From Eutreptiella sp. 'Long Island Sound 2002' (Eukaryota; Euglenozoa; Euglenophyceae; Eutreptiales; Eutreptiaceae): a DNA stretch of 64,000 nucleotides. The stretch spans positions 18,367,226 through 18,431,225 of the forward strand of contig OZ038400.1 of assembly GCA_964036045.1 (NCBI GenBank), read 5' to 3'. Every line of letters begins with the position of its first letter. Within the stretch, counting starts at the first letter, position 1. Position numbers and translations under genes: made by a program. The notes below the pieces were generated by a model. That model was not told the DNA's origin. It was given only the letters and a program-made list of their open reading frames with translations, and ran no database searches. Below, in pieces: positions 1-13,177 of the stretch.

Positions 1-870
1 GAGAATTTTCTGAGAATTTTCCGAGAATTTTCCGAGAATTTTCCGAGAATTTTCCGAGAATTTTCCGAGAACTTTCCGAGAATTTTCCGAGAATTTTCCG
101 AGAATTTTCTGAGAATTTTCCGATAATTTTCCGAGAATTTTCCGAGAATTTTCCGAGAATTTTCCGAGAATTTTCCGAGAATTTTCCGAGAATTTTCCGA
201 AAATTTTCCGAGAATTTTCCGAAAATTTTCCGAGAATTTTCCGAGAATTTTCCGAGAATTTTCCGAGAATTTTCCGAGAATTTTCTGAGAATTTTCCGAG
301 AATTTCCCGAGAATTTTCCGTCAATTTTCCGAGAATTTTCCGAGAATTTTCCGAGAATTTTCCGAGAATTTTCCGAGAATTTTCCGAGAATTTTCCGAGA
401 ATTTTCCGAGAATTTTCCGAGAATTTTCCGAGAATTTTCCGAGAATTTTCCGAGAATTTTCCGAGAATTTTCCGAGAATTTCCGGAGAATTTTCCGAGAA
501 TTTTCCGAGAATTTTCCGAGAATTTTCCGAGAATTTTCCGAGAATTTTCCGAGAATTTTCCGAGAATTTTCCGAGAATTTTCCGAGAATTTTCCGAAAAT
601 TTTCCGAGAATTTTCCGAGAATTTTCCGAGAATTTTCCGAGAATTTTCTGAGAATTTTCCGAGAATTTTCCGAAAATTTTCTGAGAATTTTCCGAGAATT
701 TTCCGAGAATTTTCCGAGAATTTTCCGAGAATTTTCCGAGAATTTTCCGAGAATTTTCCGAGAATTTTCCGAGAATTTTCCGAGAATTTTCCGAGAATTT
801 TCCGAGAATTTTCCGAGAATTTTCCGAGAATTTTCCGAGAATTTTCCGAGAATTTTCCGAGAATTTTCCG

Positions 871-1607
871 TCAATTTTCCGAGAATTTTCCGAGAATTTT
901 CCGAGAATTTTCCGAAAATTTTCCGAGAATTTTCCGAAAATTTTTCGAGAATTTTCCGAGAATTTCCCGAGAATTTTCCGAGAATTTTCCGAGAATTTTC
1001 TGAGAATTTTCCCAGAATTTTCCGAGAATTTCCGGAGAATTTTCCGAGAATTTTCCGAGAATTTTCCGAGAATTTTCCGAGAATTTTCGGAGAATTTTCC
1101 GAGAATTTTCCGAGAATTTTCCGAGAATTTTCGGAGAATTTTCCGAGAATTTTCCGAGAATTTTCCGAGAATTTTCCGAGAATTTTCCGAGAATTTTCCG
1201 AGAATTTTCCGAGAATTTTCCGAGAATTTTCCGAGAATTTTCCGAGAATTTTCCGAGAAGTTTCCGAGAATTTTCCGTCAATTTTCCGAGCATTTTCCGA
1301 GAATTTTCCGAGAATTTTCCGAGAATTTTCCGAGAATTTTCCGAGAATTTTCTGAGAATTTTCCGAGAATTTTCCGAGAATTTTCCGAGAATTTTCCGAG
1401 AATTTTCCGAGAATTTTCCGACAAATTTGCGAGAATTTTCCGTCAATTTTCCGAGCATTTTCCGAGAATTTTCCGAGAATTTTCCGAGAATTTTCCGAGA
1501 ATTTTCCGAGAATTTTCCGAGAATTTTCTGAGAATTTTCCGAGAATTTTCCGAGAATTTTCCGAGAATTTTCCGAGAATTTTCCGACAAATTTGCGAGAA
1601 TTTTCCG
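871..1607. repeat. Higher-order module, copy 1 (37 + 15 + 15 units)
   Basis: Marker GTCAA units at 871, 1278, 1443 and 1608 define a 407-bp segment and two 165-bp segments. The 407-bp part carries an ordered set: GAAAA units near 915 and 937, then TTTCCCGAGAA, TTTTCTGAGAA, TTTTCCCAGAA and TTTCCGGAGAA. Each 165-bp part starts with a GAGCATTTT variant just after GTCAA and ends with GACAAATTTGCGAG. It is followed at 1608 by the A-block start (GTCAA, then a CGG unit, then two CTG units). Related copies begin at 3929, 13178 and 15215. Confidence 0.85.
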
Positions 1608-2300
1608 TCAATTTTCCGAGAATTTTCCGAGAATTTTCCGAGAATTTTCGGAGAATTTTCTGAGAATTTTCTGAGAATTTTCCGAGAATTTTCCGAGAAT
1701 TTTCCGAGAATTTTCCGAGAATTTTCCGAGAATTTTCCGAGAATTTTCCGAGATTTTTCCGAGAATTTTCCGAGAATTTTCCGAAAATTTTCCGAGAATT
1801 TTCCGAGAATTTTCCGAGAATTTTCCGAGAATTTTCTGAGAATTTTCCGAGAATTTTCCGAGAATTTTCTGAGAATTTTCCGAGAATTTTCCGAGAATTT
1901 TCCGAGAATTTTCCGAGAATTTTCCGAGAATTTTGCGAGAATTTTCCGAGAATTTTCCGAGAATTTTCCGAGAATTTTCCGAGAATTTTCCGAGAATTTT
2001 CCGAGAATTTTCCGAGAATTTCCGGAGAATTTTCCGAGAATTTTCCGAGAATTTTCCGAGAATTTTCCGAGAATTTTCCGAGAATTTTCCGAGAATTTTC
2101 CGAGAATTTTCCGAGAATTTTCCGAGAATTTTCCGAGAATTTTCCGAGAATTTTCCGAGAATTTTCCGAGAATTTTCCGAGAATTTTCTGAGAATTTTCC
2201 GAGAATTTTCCGAGAATTTTCCGAGAATTTTCCGAGAATTTTCCGAGAATTTTCCGAGAATTTTCCGAGAATTTTCCGAGAATTTTCCGAGAATTTTCCG

Positions 2301-3928
2301 TCAATTTTCCGAGAATTTTCCGAGAATTTTCCGAGAATTTTCCGAAAATTTTCCGAGAATTTTCCGAAAATTTTCCGAGAATTTTCCGAGAATTTCCCGA
2401 GAATTTTCCGAGAATTTTCCGAGAATTTTCTGAGAATTTTCCCAGAATTTTCCGAGAATTTCCGGAGAATTTTCCGAGAATTTTCCGAGAATTTTCCGAG
2501 AATTTTCCGAGAATTTCCGGAGAATTTTCCGAGAATTTTCCGAGAATTTTCCGAGAATTTTCCGAGAATTTTCCGAGAATTTTCCGAGAATTTTCCGAGA
2601 ATTTTCCGAGAATTTTCCGAGAATTTTCCGAAAATTTTCCGAGAATTTTCCGAGAATTTTCCGAGAATTTTCCGAGAATTTTCCGAGAATTTTCCGAGAA
2701 TTTTCCGAGAATTTTCCGAGAATTTTCCGAGAATTTTCCGAGAATTTTCCGAGAATTTTCCGAGAATTTTCCGAGAATTTTCCGAGAATTTTCCGAGAAT
2801 TTTCCGAGAATTTTCCGAGAATTTTCCGAGAATTTTCCGAGAATTTTCCGAGAATTTTCCGAGAATTTTCCGAGAATTTTCCGAGAATTTTCCGAGAATT
2901 TTCCGAGAATTTTCCGTCAATTTTCCGAGAATTTTCCGAGAATTTTCCGAGAATTTTCCGAAAATTTTCCGAGAATTTTCCGAAAATTTTCCGAGAATTT
3001 TCCGAGAATTTCCCGAGAATTTTCCGAGAATTTTCCGAGAATTTTCCGAGAATTTTCCGAGAATTTCCGGAGAATTTTCCGAGAATTTTCCGAGAATTTT
3101 CCGAGAATTTTCCGAGAATTTTCCGAGAATTTTCCGAGAATTTTCCGAGAATTTTCCGAGAATTTTCCGAGAATTTTCCGAGAATTTTCCGAGAATTTTC
3201 CGAGAATTTTCCGAGAATTTTCCGAGAATTTTCTGAGAATTTTCCGAGAATTTTCCGAGAATTTTCCGAGAATTTTCCGAGAATTTTCCGAGAATTTTCC
3301 GAGAATTTTCCGAGAATTTTCCGAGAATTTTCCGTCAATTTTCCGAGAATTTTCCGAGAATTTTCCGAGAATTTTCCGAAAATTTTCCGAGAATTTTCCG
3401 AAAATTTTCCGAGAATTTTCCGAGAATTTCCCGAGAATTTTCCGAGAATTTTCCGAGAATTTTCTGAGAATTTTCCCAGAATTTTCCGAGAATTTCCGGA
3501 GAATTTTCCGAGAATTTTCCGAGAATTTTCCGAGAATTTTCCGAGAATTTCCGGAGAATTTTCCGAGAATTTTCCGAGAATTTTCCGAGAATTTTCCGAG
3601 AATTTTCCGAGAATTTTCCGAGAATTTTCCGAGAATTTTCCGAGAATTTTCCGAAAATTTTCGGAAAATTTTCCGAGAATTTTCCGAGAATTTTCCGAGA
3701 ATTTTCCGAGAATTTTCTGAGAATTTTCCGAGAATTTTCCGAGAATTTTCCGAGAATTTTCCGAGAATTTTCCGAGAATTTTCCGAGAATTTTCCGAGAA
3801 TTTTCCGAGAATTTTCCGAGAATTTTCCGAGAATTTTCCGAGAATTTTCCGAGAATTTTCCGAGAATTTTCCGAGAATTTTCCGAGAATTTTCCGAGAAT
3901 TTTCCGAGAATTTTCCGAGAATTTTCCG
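2301..3928. repeat. Related modules sharing the GAAAA / CCCGAG / CCCAGAA signature
   Basis: Marker units at 2301, 2917, 3335 and 3929 give segments of 56, 38 and 54 units. The stretches after 2301 and 3335 begin like the 871 module: two GAAAA units about 22 bp apart, then TTTCCCGAGAA, a CTG unit, a TTTTCCCAGAA unit and a TTTCCGGAGAA unit. The segment from 2917 has the GAAAA pair and TTTCCCGAGAA but not the CCCAGAA unit. They lack the GAGCATTTT/GACAAATTT 165-bp segments, so they are partial or diverged versions of the same higher-order unit. Confidence 0.75.
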
Positions 3929-5303
3929 TCAATTTTCCGAGAATTTTCCGAGAATTTTCCGAGAATTTTCCGAAAATTTTCCGAGAATTTTCCGAAAATT
4001 TTCCGAGAATTTTCCGAGAATTTCCCGAGAATTTTCCGAGAATTTTCCGAGAATTTTCTGAGAATTTTCCCAGATTTTTCCGAGAATTTCCGGAGAATTT
4101 TCCGAGAATTTTCCGAGAATTTTCCGAGAATTTTCCGAGAATTTTCGGAGAATTTTCCGAGAATTTTCCGAGAATTTTCCGAGAATTTTCTGAGAATTTT
4201 CCGAGAATTTTCCGAGAATTTTCCGAGAATTTTCCGAGAATTTTCCGAGAATTTTCCGAGAATTTTCCGAGAATTTTCCGAGAATTTTCCGAGAATTTTC
4301 CGAGAATTTTCCGAGAAGTTTCCGAGAATTTTCCGTCAATTTTCCGAGCATTTTCCGAGAATTTTCCGAGAATTTTCCGAGAATTTTCCGAGAATTTTCC
4401 GAGAATTTTCCGAGAATTTTCTTAGAATTTTCCGAGAATTTTCCGAGAATTTTCCGAGAATTTTCCGAGAATTTTCCGAGAATGTTGCGAGAATTTTCCG
4501 TCAATTTTCCGAGAATTTTCCGAGAATTTTCCGAGAATTTTCGGAGAATTTTCTGAGAATTTTCTGAGAATTTTCCGAGAATTTTCCGAGAATTTTCCGA
4601 GAATTTTCCGAGAATTTTCCGAGAATTTTCCGAGAATTTTCCGAGATTTTTCCGAGAATTTTCCGAGAATTTTCCGAAAATTTTCCGAGAATTTTCCGAG
4701 AATTTTCCGAGAATTTTCCGAGAATTTTCTGAGAATTTTCCGAGAATTTTCCGAGAATTTTCTGAGAATTTTCCGAGAATTTTCCGAGAATTTTCCGAGA
4801 ATTTTCCGAGAATTTTCCGAGAATTTTGCGAGAATTTTCCGAGAATTTTCCGAGAATTTTCCGAGAATTTTCCGAGAATTTTCCGAGAATTTTCCGAGAA
4901 TTTTCCGAGAATTTCCGGAGAATTTTCCGAGAATTTTCCGAGAATTTTCCGAGAATTTTCCGAGAATTTTGTGAGAATTTTCCGAGAATTTTCCGAGAAT
5001 TTTCCGAGAAATTTCCGAGAATTTTCCGAGAATTTTCCGAGAATTTTCCGAGAATTTTCCGAGAATTTTCCGAGAATTTTCTGAGAATTTTCCCAGAATT
5101 TTCCGAGAATTTTCCGAGAATTTTCCGAGAATTTTCCGAGAATTTTCCGAGAATTTTCCGAGAATTTTCCGAGAATTTTCCGAAAATTTTCCGAGAATTT
5201 TCCGAAAATTTTCCGAGAATTTTCCGAGAATTTTCCGAGAATTTTCCGAGAATTTTCCGAGAATTTTCTGAGAATTTTCCGAGAATTTTCCGAGAATTTT
5301 CCG
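3929..5303. repeat. 1,375-bp (125-unit) duplicated block, left copy
   Basis: Marker units at 3929, 4336, 4501 and 5304 give 37, 15 and 73 units. The right copy at 15215-16589 has exactly the same spacing. Shared private variants at the same internal offsets include TTTTCTTAGAA near 4410, AATGTTGCGAG near 4482, GAGATTTTTCC at 4644 and GAGAAATTTCC near 5000. I noticed few differences between the copies: GAGATTTTTCC after the CCC variant near 4070 and TTTTGTGAGAA near 4967 are in this copy only. The offset is 11,286 bp, or 1,026 units. Confidence 0.87.
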
Positions 5304-6062
5304 TCAATTTTCTGAGAATTTTCCGAGAATTTTCCGAGAATTTTCCGAGAATTTTCCGAGAATTTTCCGAGAATTTTCCGAGAATTTTCCGAGAATTTTC
5401 CGAGAATTTTCCGAGAATTTTCCGAGAATTTTCCGAGAATTTCCGGAGAATTTTCCGAGAATTTTCCGAGAATTTTCCGAGAATTTTCCGAGAATTTTCC
5501 GAGAATTTTCCGAGAATTTTCCGAGAATTTTCCGAGAATTTTCCGAGAATTTTCCGAGAATTTTCCGAGAATTTTCCGAGAATTTTCTGAGAATTTTCCG
5601 AGAATTTTCCGAGAATTTTCCGAGAATTTCCGGAGAATTTTCCGAGAATTTTCCGAGAATTTTCCGAGAATTTTCCGAGAATTTTCCGAGAATTTTCCGA
5701 GAATTTTCCGAGAATTTTCCGAGAATTTTCCGAGAATTTTCCGAGAATTTTCCGAGAATTTTCCGAGAATTTTCCGTCAATTTTCCGAGAATTTTCCGAG
5801 AATTTTCCGAGAATTTTCGGAGAATTTTCTGAGAATTTTCTGAGAATTTTCCGAGAATTTTCCGAGAATTTTCCGAGAATTTTCCGAGAATTTTCCGAGA
5901 ATTTTCCGAGAATTTTCCGAGAATTTTCCGAGAATTTTCCGAAAATTTTCCGAGAATTTTCCGAGAATTTTCCGAGAATTTTCCGAGAATTTTCCGAGAA
6001 TTTTCCGAGAATTTTCCGAGAATTTTCTGAGAATTTTCCGAGAATTTTCCGAGAATTTTCCG

Positions 6063-6513
6063 TCAATTTTCCGAGAATTTTCCGAGAATTTTCCGAGAAT
6101 TTTCCGAGAATTTTCCGAGAATTTTCCGAGAATTTTCCGAGAATTTTCCGAGAATTTTCTGAGAATTTTCCGAGAATTTTCCGAGAATTTTCCGAGAATT
6201 TTCCGGGAATTTTCCGAGAATTTCCGGAGAATTTTCCGAGAGTTTTCCGAGAATTTTCCGAGAATTTTCCGAGAATTTTCCGAGAATTTTCCGAGAATTT
6301 TCCGAGATCTTTCCGAGAATTTTCCGAGAATTTTCCGAGAATTTTCCGAGAATTTTCCGAGAATTTTCCGAGAATTTTCTGAGAATTTTCCGAAAATTTT
6401 CCGAGAATTTTCCGAAAATTTTCCGAGAGTTTTCCGAGAATTTTCCGAGAATTTTCCGAGAATTTTCCGAGAATTTTCTGAGAATTTTCCGAGAATTTTC
6501 CGAGAATTTTCCG
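6063..6513. repeat. 451-bp (41-unit) AGATCT module, copy 1
   Basis: Runs from one GTCAA marker to the next. Variants in order are a CTG unit at about +96, a GGG unit at +142, TTTCCGGAGAA, GAGAGTTTT, then AGATCT with its ATCT at +244, then CTG, two GAAAA units, a second GAGAGTTTT and a final CTG unit. AGATCT (here 6305-6310) is found only in this module type and gives the only GATC sites I found in array 1. Translated on minus it is the single SERSRK exception to SENSRK. Confidence 0.88.
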
Positions 6514-9500
6514 TCAATTTTCCGAGAATTTTCCGAGAATTTTCCGAGAATTTTCCGAGAATTTTCCGAGAATTTTCCGAGAATTTTCCGAGAATTTTCC
6601 GAGAATTTTCCGAGAATTTTCCGAGAATTTTCCGAAAATTTTCCGAGAATTTTCGGAGAATTTTCCGAGAATTTTCCGAGAATTTTCTGAGAATTTTCCG
6701 AGAATTTTCCGAGAATTTTCTGAGAATTTTCCGAGAATTTTCCGAGAATTTTCCGTCAATTTTCCGAGAATTTTCCGAGAATTTTCCGAGAATTTTCCGA
6801 GAATTTTCCGAGAATTTTCCGAGAATTTTCCGAGAATTTTCCGAGAATTTTCCGAGAATTTTCCGAGAATTTTCCGAGAATTTTCCGAGAATTTTCCGAG
6901 AATTTTCCGAGAATTTCCGGAGAATTTTCCGAGAATTTTCCGAGAATTTTCCGAGAATTTTCCGAGAATTTTCCGAGAATTTTCCGAGAATTTTCCGAGA
7001 ATTTTCCGAGAATTTTCCGAGAATTTTCCGAGAATTTTCCGAGAATTTTCCGAGAATTTTCCGAGAATTTTCTGAGAATTTTCCGAGAATTTTCCGAGAA
7101 TTTTCCGAGAATTTTCCGAGAATTTTCCGAGAATTTTCCGAGAATTTTCCGAGAATTTTCCGAGAATTTTCCGAAAATTTTCCGAGAATTTTCCGAAAAT
7201 TTTCCGAGAATTTTCCGAGAATTTTCCGAGAATTTTCCGAGAATTTTCCGAGAATTTTCTGAGAATTTTCCGAGAATTTTCCGAGAATTTTCCGTCAATT
7301 TTCCGAGAATTTTCCGAGAATTTTCCGAGAATTTTCCGAGAATTTTCCGAGAATTTTCCGAGAATTTTCCGAGAATTTTCCGAGAATTTTCCGAGAATTT
7401 TCCGAGAATTTTCCGAGAATTTTCCGAAAATTTTCGGAGAGTTTTTCGAGAATTTTCCGAGAATTTTCCGAGAATTTTCCGAGAATTTTCCGAGAATTTT
7501 CCGAGAATTTTCCGAGAATTTTCCGAGAATTTTCCGAGAATTTTCCGAGAATTTTCCGAGAATTTCCGGAGAATTTTCCGAGAATTTTCCGAGAATTTTC
7601 CGAGAATTTTCCGAGAATTTTCCGAGAATTTTCCGAGAATTTTCCGAGAATTTTCCGAGAATTTTCTGAGAATTTTCCGAGAATTTTCCGAGAATTTTCC
7701 GAGAATTTTCCGAGAATTTTCCGAAAATTTTCCGAGAATTTTCCGAAAATTTTCCGAGAATTTTCCGAGAATTTTCCGAGAATTTTCCGAGAATTTTCCG
7801 AGAATTTTCTGAGAATTTTCCGAGAATTTTCCGAGAATTTTCCGTCAATTTTCCGAGAATTTTCCGAGAATTTTCCGAGAATTTTCCGAGAATTTTCCGA
7901 GAATTTTCCGAGAATTTTCCGAGAATTTTCCGAGAATTTTCCGAGAATTTTCCGAGAATTTTCCGAGAATTTTCCGAGAATTTTCCGAGAATTTTCCGAG
8001 AATTTTCGGAGAATTTTCCGAGAATTTTCCGAGATTTTCCGAGAATTTTCCGAGAATTTTCCGAGAATTTTCCGAGAATTTTCCGAGAATTTTCCGAGAA
8101 TTTTCCGAGAATTTTCCGAGAATTTTCTGAGAATTTTCCGAGAATTTTCCGAGAATTTTCCGAGAATTTCCAGAGAATTTTCCGAGAATTTTCCGAGAAT
8201 TTTCCGAGAATTTTCCGAGAATTTTCCGAGAATTTTCCGAGAATTTTCCGAGAATTTTCCGAGAATTTTCTGAGAATTTTCCGTCAATTTTCGGAGAATT
8301 TTCCGAGAATTTTCCGAGAATTTTCGGAGAATTTTCTGAGAATTTTCTGAGAATTTTCCGAGAATTTTCCGAGAATTTTCCGAGAATTTTCCGCGAATTT
8401 TCCGAGAATTTTCCGAGAATTTTCCGAGAATTTTCCGAGAATTTTCCGAGAATTTTCCGAGAATTTTCTGAGAATTTTCCGAGAATTTTCCGAGAATTTT
8501 CTGAGAATTTTCCGAGAATTTTCCGAGAATTTTCCGTCAATTTTCCGAGAATTTTCCGAGAATTTTCCGAGAATTTTCCGAGAATTTTCCGAGAATTTTC
8601 CGAGAATTTTCCGAGAATTTTCCGAGAATTTTCCGAGAATTTTCCGAGAATTTTCCGAGAATTTTCCGAGAATTTCCGGAGAATTTTCCGAGAATTTTCC
8701 GAGAATTTTCCGAGAATTTTCCGAGAATTTTCCGAGAATTTTCCGAGAATTTTCCGAGAATTTTCCGAGAATTTTCCGAGAATTTTCCGAGAATTTTCCG
8801 AGAATTTTCCGAGAATTTTCCGAGAATTTTCCGACAATTTTCTGAGAATTTTCCGAGAATTTTCCGAGAATTTTCCGAGAATTTTCCGAGAATTTTCCGA
8901 GAATTTTCCGAGAATTTTCCGAGAATTTTCCGAGAATTTTCCGAAAATTTTCCGAGAATTTTCCGAAAATTTTCCGAGAATTTTCCGAGAATTTTCCGAG
9001 AATTTTCCGAGAATTTTCCGAGAATTTTCTGAGAATTTTCCGAGAATTTTCCGAGAATTTTCCGTCAATTTTCCGAGAATTTTCCGAGAATTTTCCGAGA
9101 ATTTTCCGAGAATTTTCCGAGAATTTTCCGAGAATTTTCCGAGAATTTTCCGAGAATTTTCCGAGAATTTTCCGAGAATTTTCCGAGAATTTTCCGAAAT
9201 TTTCCGAGAATTTTCCGAGAATTTTCCGAGAATTTTCCGAGAATTTTCTGAGAATTTTCCGAGAATTTTCCGAGAATTTTCTGAGAATTTTCCGAGAATT
9301 TTCCGAGAATTTTCCGTCAATTTTCCGGGAATTTTCCGAGAATTTTCCGAGAATTTTCCGAGAATTTTCCGAGAATTTTCCGAGAATTTTCCGAGAATTT
9401 TCCGAGCATTTCCGGAGAATTTTCCGAGAATTTTCCGAGAATTTTCCGAGAATTTTCCGAGAATTTTCCGAGAATTTTCCGAGAATTTTCCGAGAATTTT

Positions 9501-9859
9501 CCGAGAATTTTCCGAGAATTTTCCGAGAATTTTCCGAGAATTTTCCGAGAATTTTCCGAGAATTTTCTGAGAATTTTCCGAGAATTTTCCGAGAATTTTC
9601 CGAGAATTTTCCGAGAATTTTCCGAGAATTTTCCGAGAATTTTCCGAGAATTTTCCGAAAATTTTCCGAGAATTTTCCGAAAATTTTCCGGGAATTTTCC
9701 GAGAATTTTCCGAGAATTTTCCGAGAATTTTCCGAGAATTTTCCGAGAATTTCCGGAGAATTTTCCGAGAATTTTCCGAGAATTTTCCGAGAATTTTCCG
9801 AGAATTTTCCGAGAATTTTCCGAGAATTTTCCGAGAAATTTCCGTCAATTTTCCGAGAA

Positions 9860-9915
9860 TTTTCAGAGAATTTTCTCAGAATTTTGGGAGAATTTTCTGA
9901 GAATTTTCTGAGGAT
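9860..9915. repeat. Degenerate patch inside array 1
   Basis: Several adjacent units depart from consensus: TTTTCAGAGAA, TTTTCTCAGAA, TTTTGGGAGAA, then CTG units and GAGGATTTTCC. The 11-bp spacing is kept, so this is a local cluster of substitutions and not an insertion. It lies just right of the GTCAA marker at 9845 and was not seen elsewhere in the array. It may be a relic of an older, less homogenised stretch. Confidence 0.8.
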
Positions 9916-12900
9916 TTTCCGAGAATTTTCCGAGAATTTTCCGAGAATTTTCCGAAAATTTTCCGGGAATTTTCCGAGAATTTTCCGAGAATTTTCCGAG
10001 AATTTTCCGAGAATTTCCGGAGAATTTTCCGAGAATTTTCCGAGAATTTTCCGAGAATTTTCCGAGAATTTTCCGAGAATTTTCCGAGAATTTTCCGAGA
10101 ATTTTCCGAGAATTTTCCGAGAATTTTCCGAGAATTTTCCGAGAATTTTCCGAGAATTTTCCGAGAATTTTCCGAGAATTTTCTGAGAATTTTCCGAGAA
10201 TTTTCCGAGAATTTTCCGAGAATTTTCCGAGAATTTTCCGAGAATTTTCCGAGAATTTTCCGAGAATTTTCCGAGAATTTTCCGAAAATTTTCCGAGAAT
10301 TTTCCGAAAATTTTCCGAGAATTTTCCGAGAATTTTCCGAGAATTTTCCGAGAATTTTCCGAGAATTTTCTGAGAATTTTCCGAGAATTTTCCGAGAATT
10401 TTCCGTCAATTTTCCGAGAATTTTCCGAGAATTTTCCGAGAATTTTCCGAGAATTTTCCGAGAATTTTCCGAGAATTTTCCGAGAATTTTCCGAGAATTT
10501 TCCGAGAATTTTCCGAGAATTTTCCGAAAATTTTCCGAGAATTTTCCGACAATTTTCCGAGAATTTTCCGAGAATTTTCTGAGAATTTTCCGAGAGTTTT
10601 CCGAGAATTTTCTGAGAATTTTCCGAGAATTTTCCGAGAATTTTCCGTCAATTTTCCGAGAATTTTCCGAGAATTTTCCGAGAATTTTCCGAGAATTTTC
10701 CGAGAATTTTCCGAGAATTTTCTGAGAATTTTCCGAGAATTTTCCGAGAATTTCCGGAGAATTTTCCGAGAATTTTCCGAGAATTTTCCGAGAATTTTCC
10801 GAGAATTTTCCGAGAATTTTCCGAGAATTTTCCGAGAATTTTCCGAGAATTTTCCGAGAATTTTTCGAGAATTTTCCGAGAATTTTCCGAGAATTTTCCG
10901 TCAATTTTCCGAGAATTTTCCGAGAATTTTCCGAGAATTTTCCGAGAATTTTCCGAGAATTTTCCGAGAATTTTCCGAGAATTTTCCGAGAATTTTCCGA
11001 GAATTTCCGGAGAATTTTCCGAGAATTTTCCGAGAATTTTCCGAGAATTTTCCGAGAATATTCCGAGAATTTTCCGAGAATTTTCCGAGAATTTTCCGAG
11101 AATTTTCCGAGAATTTTCCGAGAATTTTCCGAGAATTTTCCGAGAATTTTCCGAGAATTTTCCGAGAATTTTCCGAGAATTTTCCGAGAATTTTCCGAGA
11201 ATTTTCCGAGAATTTTCCGAAACTTTTCCGAGAATTTTCCGAAAATTTTCTGGGAATTTTCCGAGAATTTTCCGAGAATTTTCCGAGAATTTTCCGAGAA
11301 TTTCCGGAGAATTTTCCGAGAATTTTCCGAGAATTTTCCGAGAATTTTCCGAGAACTTTCCGAGAATTTTCCGAGAATTTTCCGAGAATTTTCCGAGAAT
11401 TTTCCGAGAATTTTCCGAGAATTTTCCGAGAATTTTCCGAGAATTTTCCGTCAATTTTCCGAGAATTTTCCGAGAATTTTCCGAGAATTTTCGGAGAATT
11501 TTCTGAGAATTTTCTGAGAATTTTCCGAGAATTTTCCGAGAATTTTCCGAGAATTTTCCGAGAATTTTCCGAGAATTTTCCGAGAATTTTCCGAGAATTT
11601 TCCGAGAATTTTCCGAGAATTTTCCGAGAATTTTCCGAGAATTTTCCGAGAATTTTCCGAGAATTTTCCGAGAATTTTCCGAGAATTTTCCGAGAATTTT
11701 CGGAGAATTTTCCGAGAATTTTCCGAGAATTTTCCGAGAATTTTCCGAGAATTTTCCGAGAATTTTCCGAGAATTTTCCGAGAATTTTCCGAGAATTTTC
11801 CCAGAATTTTCCGAAAATTTTCCGAGAATTTTCCGAGAATTTTCCGAGAATTTTCCGAGAATTTTCCGAGAATTTTCCGAGAATTTTCCGAGAATTTTCC
11901 GAGAATTTTCCGAGAATTTTCCGAGAATTTTCCGTCAATTTTCCGAGAATTTTCCGAGAATTTTCCGAGAATTTTCCGAGAATTTTCCGAGAATTTTCCG
12001 AGAATTTTCCGAGAATTTTCCGAGAATTTTCCGAGAAATTTCCGAGAATTTTCCGAGAATTTTCCGAGAATTTTCCGAGAATTTTCCGAGAATTTTCCGA
12101 GAATTTTCCGAGAATTTTCCGAAAATTTTCCGAGAATTTTCCGAAAATTTTCCGAGAATTTTCCGAGAATTTTCCGAGAATTTTCCGAGAATTTTCCGAG
12201 AATTTTCCGAGAATTTTCCGAGAATTTTCCGAGAATTTTCCGAGAATTTCCGGAGAATTTTCCGAGAATTTTCCGAGAACTTTCTGAGAAATTTCCGAGA
12301 ATTTTCCGAGAATTTTCTGAGAATTTTCCGAGAATTTTCCGAGAATTTTCCGAGAATTTTCCGAGAATTTTCCGAGAACTTTCCGAGAATTTTCCGAGAA
12401 TTTTCCGAGAATTTTCTGAGAATTTTCCGATAATTTTCCGAGAATTTTCCGAGAATTTTCCGAGAATTTTCCGAGAATTTTCCGAGAATTTTCCGAGAAT
12501 TTTCCGAAAATTTTCCGAGAATTTTCCGAAAATTTTCCGAGAATTTTCCGAGAATTTTCCGAGAATTTTCCGAGAATTTTCCGAGAATTTTCTGAGAATT
12601 TTCCGAGAATTTTCCGAGAATTTTCCGTCAATTTTCCGAGAATTTTCCGAGAATTTTCCGAGAATTTTCCGAGAATTTTCCGAGAATTTTCCGAGAATTT
12701 TCCGAGAATTTTCCGAGAATTTTCCGAGAATTTTCCGAGAATTTTCCGAGAATTTTCCGAGAATTTTCCGAGAATTTTCCGAGAATTTTCCGAGAATTTC
12801 CGGAGAATTTTCCGAGAATTTTCCGAGAATTTTCCGAGAATTTTCCGAGAATTTTCCGAGAATTTTCCGAGAATTTTCCGAGAATTTTCCGAGAATTTTC

Positions 12901-13177
12901 CGAGAATTTTCCGAAAATTTTCCGAGAATTTTCCGAGAATTTTCCGAGAATTTTCCGAGAATTTTCTGAGAATTTTCCGAGAATTTTCCGAAAATTTTCT
13001 GAGAATTTTCCGAGAATTTTCCGAGAATTTTCCGAGAATTTTCCGAGAATTTTCCGAGAATTTTCCGAGAATTTTCCGAGAATTTTCCGAGAATTTTCCG
13101 AGAATTTTCCGAGAATTTTCCGAGAATTTTCCGAGAATTTTCCGAGAATTTTCCGAGAATTTTCCGAGAATTTTCCG

